A DNA stretch of 64,000 nt, taken from NCBI GenBank assembly GCA_030323885.1, contig CM059190.1:80840709-80904708 (forward strand). Direction: 5' to 3'. Each line of letters starts with the position of its first letter. The first letter of the stretch is position 1. This DNA comes from Branchipolynoe longqiensis. Taxonomy: Eukaryota; Annelida; Polychaeta; Phyllodocida; Polynoidae. The position numbers and the translations under genes were made by a program. This document shows, piece after piece, positions 56,592 through 64,000 of the stretch. The notes below the pieces were generated by a model that saw only the letters and a program-made list of their open reading frames with translations, did no database searches and was not told where the DNA came from.

Positions 56592-57120
56592 AGGTGGAGG
56601 GAGGTTGGGGAGGTGAGCAAGAGGGAGGGTGGGGTGTGGGAGTGAGGGGGAGAAGGGGGATGGGGCACTGTGGGTCGGGGATGGGTTGGGTGGGTTGCGG
56701 GGAAAGGGAACAGGGTGGGGTGGGGACAAGAGGTGGCGAACTGGAGTTGGGGATAGCGGGGAGGGGGGGGGGGCTGGGGAAGGGAGACAGGGATGAGGCA
56801 GGGGGCTGGTGGTGGGGGTAGGGCTTGGGCTTGGGAATGGAGGTGGGGTATGGGAGGGGGGGGGGTGAGGAGCGGAGTGGGAGGCGGGGGGGGGGGAGGT
56901 GGAACGGAGAGCAGGAGGTGGGGAGTGGGGATTTGGCGTGGGACGGGAGGTGTTGGGTGGGTGGGGGGGAGCTGCGAGCGGGAGGGGTGGGTGTGAGGTA
57001 GGGTGGGAAGCGGAAGGTGGATGGTAGAGGTGGGGAGAGGAGCGAGAAGCCGGAGGGTGGGAGCGGGGAAGGGGGCGGGATAGGGGACGGGGAGGTGGGG
57101 GCGGGGACGGCGGGGCGGGG
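56592..57120 (+). repeat. Purine (G)-rich minisatellite
   Basis: GGGTGGGG, GGAGGTGGGG and GGGAGGGTGG words on +, the strand-inverse composition of 55805-56450, separated from it by about 140 bp of ordinary sequence. Confidence 0.85.
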
Positions 57121-57540
57121 TGTTGTCGTCTGCTCCCGTGACACGCATGCAGTGTACATAGTGTCCGTTACAGGAATCTGGTTGCTATACCTTGGGTGGT
57201 TACTACGGGCGGGAGTTCGTCTGTTGCGTTGCGGTGAAATAAATGCATTATATCAACTTCTCCGTAGTACAACTGAGAACACGGGGAGGTTACAGTGACC
57301 AATATTCTGAGATTTTGAAAACCAGTATCGCCAGAATCCCGAAAGTTTATCTGTGATAATGTTATGTGATGAATAAAGCATTATACAAGTATAAATGCTA
57401 GGGGAACATATATATATATATGAGCCTGTCTCAAAAGGTGATAATTCTTTCTTTTTTTTGTCCATAGTAACGATTGACACAAAACAGCACAGAAATGGTT
57501 AAAATGAAAATACAAGGACATTTGCTTCAAATCAATATGT
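57121..57540. other. No feature recognised; left flank of the retrotransposon
   Basis: Unique-looking sequence with a short TA run at 57410-57420. It ends at the retrotransposon border (ATT, 57541). Confidence 0.35.
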
Positions 57541-57611
57541 ATTATTATTCATTACACATAACAGGATACATGAATGGATTGAGTAGGTACTCTGGCTGGC
57601 CACAAAAGACC
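57541..57611 (-). repeat. Split direct repeat B2
   Basis: 71 bp, identical to 57975-58045. Begins ATTATTATTCATTACACATA and ends GGCCACAAAAGACC on +. Confidence 0.9.
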
Positions 57612-57708
57612 TACCGTTTATTAAACATCATTACATAAAGAACATAAAGCATAGCAAGAATAGAACATAAGACACTTGTAATACAAAAGAAACCTAAACC
57701 TAAGCCTA

Positions 57709-57977
57709 AAGCTAGAAATCGGATTCAAATGGGCAGAACACCGGACTTGCCGTTGGGGGAGGGCGGCCGCGCATGCGCCTGCCTCCTTAGTGAGTAGACT
57801 TGCCCCCGCCCCCCCCCGCAGGAGCTGGAGGGACGGAACGCCTGATGGGGGAGGCTAGACTTGCCACCGGCCTCCCCGTGAGCGTGGGGGTAGGAGGTTC
57901 GAATCCTCCCCCGCCAGACACATAGAAAGGAAGGTTCCATCACAATAATATTTGTATAAGGTTTTATACCACACATT
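57709..57977 (-). repeat. Split direct repeat A2
   Basis: 269 bp, matching 62384-62651 except 9 versus 8 C in one run. It contains GGAGGTTCGAATCCTCC (57892-57908), a perfect tRNA T-arm-like hairpin followed by CCCGCCAGACA, and three GACTTGCC words. Confidence 0.9.
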
Positions 57978-58045
57978 ATTATTCATTACACATAACAGGA
58001 TACATGAATGGATTGAGTAGGTACTCTGGCTGGCCACAAAAGACC
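57975..58045 (-). repeat. Split direct repeat B1
   Basis: Identical to B2. It overlaps A2 by ATT (57975-57977), the presumed recombination core. Confidence 0.9.
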
Positions 58046-58089
58046 CAAATCAGCCCCAACCAGAGGAGCTAAGCGGGAGGCTGGGGAAG

Positions 58090-59089
58090 TCAGTTTAGCA
58101 TACCCAGGATCACGGCCACTCGCATGTCGAGAGTCAGGCGCTCCACCAGCGACGCCTTTAGGTATTGACGGACACAATCCGATCGCCAATCGCCTCTCTC
58201 CTTGATCTCCTCCTCCGAAGCCCCTGATAGGCGGAGGAAGGTCGCCCCACCCCGCCTGAGACTATGAGACGAGAATTCAGACGGAGGTAGACCAGCCGCG
58301 GAACATGCCGCCTTCAATACTGCGGTATAGTAAGCATATGTCAGTGGGACGGAGTGTCCTGCTCTAGGTATCCTAAATACCTGCGCATCCCGCGGGGCTG
58401 GGCACTGTTGCAAATGTCTCTTAACCCAAAAAAACCGCGCACAATTCTCTGTTCGCAACTCTAGCAACCGGGATTTTATGGACCCGTTCTCTGAACTGAT
58501 TCGTCTTAGATTTCCGCACAGACACAAGCATCCCCCATGGGTAGAACTCCAGATCTTGACGGAGAAGGGCAGCATCTGAATTAGTGACATGTGCTTTGCG
58601 TAGTAGAGCTCTGAAAGAGAGCAACATGGCTGCCCTAACCGCTGTATGGCCCCTGGTAGGGAACAAAACCGCAAACAATTTTAGTAACTCATATGGCAAG
58701 ATTGGTGCTGCTTGCTTCACCTCATCACCTTTTAACCTGCGGATGCCCGCCAAACATTTCTTTATATAGTGATCAGAATAGTTTATCGGTGGACAACCTA
58801 AATCTTTCAGATGATTGTTCAGGCCGCTGAGGTAATTCCTAATGGACGAATAGCATAGCCTACGCGCTAGATATGACATATATAGACATACCTGGTCGGA
58901 ATCACAGGGGTAAGGGGCTAATTGGCCTGCGAACACTTCGCAGAAGGCGATATAGGAATTCACCTGTACGGACCGAACCGCAAGAGTCGAACTGGCGTAG
59001 TGATTTCTGTCGAAGTTACGACGCTCCTCCAGGAGTTTTTTTCCAATCTGAAGCAAGATTTTTAACAACTGAATAATTTGTGACAACAC
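58090..59089 (-). CDS. Tyrosine recombinase of the retrotransposon (one frameshift)
   Basis: The first frame runs 59089-58421 (222 residues) and the second 58674-58090. The N-terminal part has a SAM-like core-binding region (YASSTLAVRSVQVNSYIAFC...). The catalytic domain begins at LLSFRALLRKAHV (first Arg). In the second frame HSLRRGGAT supplies His-x-x-Arg, and VRQYLK supplies the nucleophilic Tyr. The change of frame is best placed at a 7-base T-run on - (58438-58432 region), where both frames spell similar residues (CAV/CAR), so one base is in excess. It starts inside the end of the RT frame (28-bp overlap). Role: integrates a circular DNA copy without target duplication. The shift may be a real lesion or an assembly error in a homopolymer. 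Confidence 0.8.
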
Positions 59090-61356
59090 ATTGCATCAAC
59101 TTGATCGGCATCTCTGATGCGTGCGATACTCTGAAACTTATCCAGACGACTTAGGCTGTCACATATCACATTATACTTGGTGTTCACATATACCGATTGT
59201 ACATCAAAATTAAAAGTAATAGAGGCCCAAAATATCAGGCGCAACCAGGTCATCGTAATTTTGTTTTTACTCCGGCCTGAGTTTAAGGCGGCCATCACCT
59301 GCGTATTGTCGGTGACAAAAACCACAGTCCGATTCCTCCATGTCTCCCCCCAGCGCCTCACGCCCACCAACACGGGCCACATTTCCAACACATTTATGTT
59401 GTCTGACCTACACCCCACATCATCCGCGCAGACAAAATGATGGCCCAACCATTCTCTTAGCTCATTTGCCGCCTCTAAATCAAAGGCGCCAGCCACCCAG
59501 TCCTCGCCATGCAGCGCTCCAAACCCGAATTTGGAGGAATCGCTGTACACCGAGATTACCGGGTCTGCCGAGGGGATGATACTCGCTTTTCCGTTGAAAG
59601 TGGATGCAAATTCTAGCCACCATTTCAGGTCCAACCTGAAGTCCTCATTTAGTCTGACCTTATGGGTGGCTTTCTTAGCAGAGGCTATCAAGTCGTAGAC
59701 TCTCCTCGAAAAGGTCCTACCACCATGCACCACTTTACAGCAGTGTGCTAGGACCCCCCCGAGGCCTTCCAACTCCAGCCTCGTCGCCTTCCTTTTCTGC
59801 AGAAACCAGTTTAGTTGCGATACTAACTTAGCCAACTTGTCCTCAGGGAGACGCAACTCCATAGCTAAAGAGTCTATATCTATCCCCAGGAACCTGGTTA
59901 TTTGAGCAGGGGGTGTTAGTTTCCGGAAACTTACATAAAACCCCATCCGTCTCAGGATAGCTACCAGGGCCCGCTGCGCCTCAATACAGCCTTGTATAGT
60001 ACGACTGACGACACAAAAGTCGTCTAGGTAATTTACACATTCTTCATAACCCTCCCGGACCATGCAGCGGACAATGAAGTCACTGATCTTTGAGAATACG
60101 AAAGGGCTACTGCTGAGCCCCATGCATAAGCGATTGTCTCGGAGGTTTACCAGACCCTCACCAAAGTCCCAGCTCAAGCCCTGGCGTTCCCTGCTGACTG
60201 GGTGAATATTGACTGCCCTATAGGCATTGGATATATCTATCGTTGACATATAGTCCCCCCGCTGCAGCAACTGTGTGACATTCTCGACAGAATTATAGCT
60301 GAAATTCGCTCTGCAGGCCCTGGTGTGGTCGTTTACACAGAAACCAGTTGGGCTAGAGCAATCCACGATCGCCCTAAAATCATCGTGCCCCTTTGGCACG
60401 GCCCCCATCGGGTGAACACACAAACATGGCTCATCTACTCTGGACACCAGTCCTGCAGATATCTCGAGCTGGAGCCTATCGCTCATCAACTCACCAGTAG
60501 TATTATTTGTTATAGATGAGTAGTTACCTTGAAAGTAAGAACTAACACAATCCGGGTCGATTACCCGGTAACCAAAACATGAACCCCTGAGGATGTACTC
60601 CCAGTCGGGATCCGTGTCGCCTCGGCACATCGCCTCAGCATAGATTCGACACGGCTTTAACTGTGCGCAGGCACCACCAATTTCATGCTTACATTCACAG
60701 GTGCCTTGCAAACAACTAGCGAAAACGTCAATACATTTCTTTGAACAGTTATCACAATACTCGTCCCAAACCCACAAGGTACAGTGCCGGTCATCTTCCA
60801 GCGGGTTTGCCTTATCTGGCCCGATCACCCTCCACCAGTTGGCACTACCATTGTTCATGCCCGGAGAAGCTGGACCCGCCAGGTTGACAGTTGCGTCATC
60901 AATGTTTGATGATGGAGGCCCGGCAGAGCCCGCCTCTACCTCGCCCTGCGGTTTGCCCCGCCCACCTAGAGCAGCGGCATTGTCCGCACTGAGTACATCT
61001 ATATCAATACTGCTTGTGTTCACAACTTCCACCGCATCTATGGCGGATGGCATAGGGTCAGTTTTCAGTACAGCATTAACACAAAAGTCATCGTCAGCGC
61101 CACGAGCAACATCAATGATATGTGGCCCACAACACTTTGTAATATCTGCAACACACATATTTGACAATTCATCAAGGAAAGGTGGACAAACTTGTAATAT
61201 ACAGTCGGTGTTAGACACCGTAACATCTACGGTACCAGGGGCCAGGCGCGGCACACTATGGGCGCCATTTTGAAAGCCCACATTTTTGGCGCGACATTCA
61301 AATACAACTAGGTCAACGGTCTCTGCCGAGACCACCTGTCCAGGACCACAACCAAG
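59062..61356 (-). CDS. Reverse transcriptase-RNase H polyprotein of the retrotransposon
   Basis: The open frame runs from directly after the gag TGA (61356) to 59062. No ATG lies near its beginning; the first candidate initiator codon is a GTG at 61335. Counting from that GTG: an N-terminal acidic region, a Cys-rich stretch (YCDNCSKKCIDVFASCLQGTCECKH), RT with TIDISNAYR (first Asp), LCMGLSSSPFVFSK and the catalytic YLDDF at residues 436-440, then RNase H with VYSDSS (about 597-602), NVLEMWP, FVTDNTQV and CDSLSR. Length is about 757 residues. Its frame is the same as gag, separated by one TGA, so expression as a gag-RT fusion by readthrough is possible. No protease or integrase domain, as expected for the DIRS order. 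Confidence 0.85.
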   Translation of the reverse strand, partial: LGCGPGQVVSAETVDLVVFECRAKNVGFQNGAHSVPRLAPGTVDVTVSNTDCILQVCPPFLDELSNMCVADITKCCGPHIIDVARGADDDFCVNAVLKTDPMPSAIDAVEVVNTSSIDIDVLSADNAAALGGRGKPQGEVEAGSAGPPSSNIDDATVNLAGPASPGMNNGSANWWRVIGPDKANPLEDDRHCTLWVWDEYCDNCSKKCIDVFASCLQGTCECKHEIGGACAQLKPCRIYAEAMCRGDTDPDWEYILRGSCFGYRVIDPDCVSSYFQGNYSSITNNTTGELMSDRLQLEISAGLVSRVDEPCLCVHPMGAVPKGHDDFRAIVDCSSPTGFCVNDHTRACRANFSYNSVENVTQLLQRGDYMSTIDISNAYRAVNIHPVSRERQGLSWDFGEGLVNLRDNRLCMGLSSSPFVFSKISDFIVRCMVREGYEECVNYLDDFCVVSRTIQGCIEAQRALVAILRRMGFYVSFRKLTPPAQITRFLGIDIDSLAMELRLPEDKLAKLVSQLNWFLQKRKATRLELEGLGGVLAHCCKVVHGGRTFSRRVYDLIASAKKATHKVRLNEDFRLDLKWWLEFASTFNGKASIIPSADPVISVYSDSSKFGFGALHGEDWVAGAFDLEAANELREWLGHHFVCADDVGCRSDNINVLEMWPVLVGVRRWGETWRNRTVVFVTDNTQVMAALNSGRSKNKITMTWLRLIFWASITFNFDVQSVYVNTKYNVICDSLSRLDKFQSIARIRDADQVDAMCCHKLFSC

Positions 61357-62352
61357 TCAATTTTTCTTGTTTTTGCACTCATTAATCGGGTGCGAACCAG
61401 ATTTACAGCTGAGGCACTTGTGTTCATATTCACATCGGCGTACACCACAACCATCTTTGTTGTAGTTGTAAGCATAGCAAAGTTTTCGGGAGTTGTCATA
61501 GCTCTTAGCAGTGTAGCCCGATCGCGCCGGCCTACGTGCGTCCTTGCTGCTACGAGTGTTTTCTAAATTAAAATATAGCAATGACAATTCATGATCTCCC
61601 ATCGTGAAGGCCTTCAGCCCATTCTCTTTCACCTTGTCTCTGATAGCTTTGTCATATCCCCGATACGCCTGATCAGTATAAGTCGACGTAGAGGCATGCA
61701 TACACATGTAAGCAACGTGGCCGATGTAGCGTACGAGATCGTCGTATTCAAAACCGACCCGTTTCCCGCGCTTCATGCCCCATATTAGGGCAGTGTATAC
61801 CAGCTCCATTACACTAAGTTTTTTTAAACGCTTCTCATTCATTGTGTATTTGTTCAACGCAAACTTACTGCGCTTGCGCCTTCTCCTTCTCCTCCGCCCG
61901 GAATCACTGTCAGATGCCGAGCCCTCATCCGAGCTACTGTCTGTAGGTGAGTCGTCCGGGTCATTAGTCGCACCCGGCTTTTTCCTTCCGGATGATTTAT
62001 TTTTCGTTGCACGAATCAGAGTCACCGTCTCCTCCTCCGGAGAACCTGCATCCAGGACTGCCCGTAGCTCCTTCTTGCGACGTTCGCGCGCCCTTGCCGC
62101 CACCAACCGTCGCAGCTCCCGCTCCTCGTCATCCTCCTCGTAATCTTCTACCACGAGTCGCGGCCCCTCGCCAGAGCGCCGTGACGAAACACCCGGGGCC
62201 GACAATTTCTCGGCCGCATCCCCGGTATTCTCCTCGCCCGACGAGCTGGCCTCCGCTTTTATCGATCGCTTGCTGAGCCTCGTCCGCTTGCATTTACCGC
62301 CCCGGGGAGGCTCGTGTTCCTCCCCACACGTTGCACATATATCTACCGGCAT
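61357..62352 (-). CDS. Gag-like protein of the retrotransposon
   Basis: The ATG at 62352 lies 32 bp inside the A1 repeat border, and the frame ends at TGA (61359-61357), giving 331 residues. I chose this ATG because the longer upstream frame begins at a GTG inside the repeat. The N-terminus has CATCGEEHEPPRGGKC (a possible Zn site) and a KR-rich stretch. A charged, coiled-coil-like ELRRLVAARARERRKKELRA and an SDSDSGRRRRRRRKR nuclear-localisation-like cluster follow. The C-terminus carries CYAYNYNKDGCGVRRCEYEH (CCCH-like) and a canonical knuckle CLSCKSGSHPINEC (C-x2-C-x4-H-x4-C). Role inferred: RNA-binding particle protein. Confidence 0.8.
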   Translation of the reverse strand: MPVDICATCGEEHEPPRGGKCKRTRLSKRSIKAEASSSGEENTGDAAEKLSAPGVSSRRSGEGPRLVVEDYEEDDEERELRRLVAARARERRKKELRAVLDAGSPEEETVTLIRATKNKSSGRKKPGATNDPDDSPTDSSSDEGSASDSDSGRRRRRRRKRSKFALNKYTMNEKRLKKLSVMELVYTALIWGMKRGKRVGFEYDDLVRYIGHVAYMCMHASTSTYTDQAYRGYDKAIRDKVKENGLKAFTMGDHELSLLYFNLENTRSSKDARRPARSGYTAKSYDNSRKLCYAYNYNKDGCGVRRCEYEHKCLSCKSGSHPINECKNKKN

Positions 62353-62383
62353 TTTGTCGGACACATGCAGGTACGTCAGCCAC

Positions 62384-62651
62384 AAGCTAGAAATCGGATT
62401 CAAATGGGCAGAACACCGGACTTGCCGTTGGGGGAGGGCGGCCGCGCATGCGCCTGCCTCCTTAGTGAGTAGACTTGCCCCCGCCCCCCCCGCAGGAGCT
62501 GGAGGGACGGAACGCCTGATGGGGGAGGCTAGACTTGCCACCGGCCTCCCCGTGAGCGTGGGGGTAGGAGGTTCGAATCCTCCCCCGCCAGACACATAGA
62601 AAGGAAGGTTCCATCACAATAATATTTGTATAAGGTTTTATACCACACATT
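62384..62651 (-). repeat. Split direct repeat A1
   Basis: 268 bp, the 5' end of the element on -. It precedes the gag ATG and so probably includes the promoter/leader. Its outer trinucleotide is ATT (62649-62651). It carries the same T-arm-like hairpin as A2. Confidence 0.9.
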
Positions 62652-62952
62652 CTATTGGGATTATGAAACATGATGTAAAAAACAAATCAGTTTATCGTGA
62701 GAAAATGCATAAGCAGATAGTATGTTGATCGTTACAATGGACAAAGTGTTGTCCCATATTCCTTAGCACCTTTTGAAACAGTATCATATACGTCGCTAAT
62801 TCCTCCATCGGCGCTTTGGTGGAGTGCCCCCCCCCCCCAGCTGTCGGGGAGTTGTATTAGGGTGGCACCACTCGCCCCACACACACTGGAGGAATGTAAT
62901 GATATAAGGATGTCACTAATTATATATATATATACATACCTTTTATATATAC
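62652..62952. other. Right flank; no gene
   Basis: Contains a C11 run (62828-62838) and a TA run (62920-62935). Otherwise unrecognised. Confidence 0.35.
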
Positions 62953-63817
62953 AGGTTGATTCCCGGTCGAGTCAAGCCAATGACTCACACAATTGATCCT
63001 TGTTCCTTGCTAGCATGGCGCTTGGCATCAACAGGATAGGACAAATACTGGTTAGCTTAGTGTCAATATAATGTGACTGAGTGGGATATCGAGTGGGATA
63101 CCTGGGTATGCAGGTATTTGCAGGTATAGCAATACCTCAGGGAGTTTGACGCCCCTGCCTTGCAGAGTTGTAAACCACTGCCTTGTGGTACAGGTCCTTG
63201 ACAGAACCGAAGGCTAAGGGAGCAAACCCTAAACAGAAAACAATGTCACTGCGGCAGCATTAAGGGCGGTTGATGTATGGAACTCCCAACATCTCCCGAC
63301 CAGCCACTGCAGGGACAAATAGTTTTGCGCCTGTCTTGACATGTTCTTGCCGGTGTGAAACCTCTATTTGCTCCAGAGAGAGTGCCGCTGGTAACTTGCA
63401 AAAGCCAGCAGCACTTCAACACTTTTGCATGCCGCTTTCATGAAATGTAAGGAAATACTCGAACAGATGGGGTTGCCCTCTATGGAAGATCTTCTGATCA
63501 AAAAGAATCTCCGGTGGACTGGACACCTCATGAGGATGTCATCAGACAGGCTACCAAAGCAGATCCTTTATTCTCAACTGTCTCCTAGCTACAGAAAGAG
63601 AGGGCGTCCCTGTCTCCGGTTCAGGGATACCATCAAGAGAAACTTGAAGCTGAGAGACATTAAGACCGACTCATGGACGCAACTCTCACAGCAGAGGGCT
63701 AAATGGAGAGCGGCAGTCAAGTAATGAAAGCAGTCTTTGTCGCATCGCGACCGACAGCATGATGATGATGATGGGATATCGAGTCATGGTGCTGGCGGCC
63801 TGGTTTCCCAGTTGCTG
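62953..63817 (+). mobile_element. tRNA-derived SINE, type A, head-truncated and interrupted
   Basis: TTGATTCCCGGTCGAGTCAA, CAACAGGATAGGACAAATAC and GTGACTGAGTGGGATATCGAG (62953-63094) continue at 63785 with CATGGTGCTGGCGGCCTGGT. The element 63095-63772 and one 12-bp duplicate lie between. It stops near 63817. Confidence 0.75.
63095..63772 (+). mobile_element. LINE-derived short element (ATG-tail family), complete copy with 12-bp duplication
   Basis: GGGATATCGAGT is duplicated at 63083-63094 and 63773-63784. The head is CTGGGTATGCAGGTATTTGC. The 3' half encodes a LINE C-terminal-like frame (63425-63724): KEILEQMGLPSMEDLLIKKN, RWTGHLMRMSSDRLPKQILY, RAKWRAAVK. It ends TCGCATCGCGACCGACAGC and (ATG)n. 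The conserved end suggests retrotransposition by a LINE with the same 3' end. The unrelated head suggests a SINE-like chimera or a truncated LINE. Confidence 0.7.
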
Positions 63818-64000
63818 TGTGGGACCTGTTTATAAAGCCCTACACAGCACCCACTACCACAACTTGCATGCACACACAAGTGCTAACCTTACAGCTCAAG
63901 CTATTTATTCTACAACTGTTTACAGGCTTTCAGACGAACAGCCTACTCCAGTTCCAATACTGTAATATTTATATAAAACTCCATTTTATATTTCACATAA

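Larger units (their letters stand above)
57541..62651 (-). mobile_element. Ngaro/PAT-like tyrosine-recombinase retrotransposon, structurally complete
   Basis: Read on -, the order is A1 (62651-62384), gag, RT-RNase H, tyrosine recombinase, B1 (58045-57975), A2 (57977-57709), a 97-bp spacer, B2 (57611-57541). Such split direct repeats define PAT/Ngaro-type elements of the DIRS order. A1 and A2 differ by one C in a C-run, and B1 and B2 are identical. The A2-B1 junction overlaps in ATT, which is also the outer trinucleotide at both ends, as expected if a circular copy formed by joining B2 to A1. No target duplication is expected, because integration is by recombinase. The element looks recent. 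A frameshift lies in the recombinase frame. I see no methyltransferase (DIRS1-type) or hydrolase. Confidence 0.85.

Noticed and set aside
55692..57159. Long proline/serine- or glycine-rich open frames on both strands (up to 275 codons)
   Set aside because: They coincide with C-rich and G-rich repeats where stop codons are rare. Several frames are open at once and no domain is present.
62353..62595. N-terminal extension of gag (GGGGFEPPTPTLTG...)
   Set aside because: It starts at a GTG, lies in the A1 repeat, and is the typical translation of a T-arm-like sequence. The ATG at 62352 is a better start.
11758..63000. Functional tRNA genes at the SINE heads
   Set aside because: The heads have A- and B-box-like motifs, but lack a matching acceptor stem and are followed by conserved SINE bodies and tails.

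Overview
The window is metazoan nuclear DNA. It has GT-AG introns, a multi-exon ankyrin-repeat gene, several tRNA-derived SINE families, 3' fragments of LINEs, many short inverted-repeat DNA transposons and a complete tyrosine-recombinase retrotransposon. There are no operons and no bacterial-type genes. A marine invertebrate is plausible from this repeat mix, but I cannot name the species.

Layout. Bases 1-4904 are the right part of an autonomous PIF/Harbinger DNA transposon. The C-terminus of its transposase (+ strand) is at the window edge, and a decayed MADF/BESS DNA-binding partner gene lies convergent on the - strand. Its terminus (GTGTGACAGGGCCT, then TTA) matches a set of non-autonomous elements spread over the window: 5061-5872, 10085-10372, 19100-19711, 22633-23237, 36896-37574, 39575-40257, 48520-49906 (two nested copies) and 53635-54320. 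Nearly all have TTA or TAA 3-bp target duplications. Most are about 600-800 bp, and each is filled with its own short degenerate word. Bases 6-24 kb hold other MITEs, SINEs, a minisatellite (8465-9905), LINE tails and a pair of about 715-bp foldback elements with CAG/CTG target duplications (20052-21501).

The only host gene I can support lies at 24457-28468 (+ strand). It has a 180-bp exon and a 2754-bp exon, both phase 0, separated by a 1078-bp intron whose 3' half is a tandem array containing copies of the splice acceptor itself. The protein has ankyrin repeats separated by a very long low-complexity insert. Its 5' and 3' exons are not identified.

From 28.5 to 57.5 kb the sequence is almost entirely layered repeats: SINEs in both orientations, TTAA-type MITEs, minisatellites, a 1.07-kb Tc1/mariner-like element and C-rich/G-rich tracts. 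Several nested insertions let the empty site be read directly from paralogous copies. Bases 57541-62651 are a structurally complete Ngaro/PAT-like retrotransposon on the - strand, with gag, RT-RNase H, tyrosine recombinase and split direct repeats A1-ORFs-B1-A2-B2. The right edge (62953-63817) is a SINE interrupted by a LINE-derived element with a 12-bp target duplication.

The most unusual signal is the word-array Harbinger-type superfamily. Members share termini, target duplication and a subterminal AT-rich palindrome, yet each has an interior built from a different short motif (ACGTT, GTCCGG, CCGGAT, GGTTGCAA, CGTTGGCGCG). The autonomous relative at the left edge gives a candidate source of transposase and DNA-binding protein.
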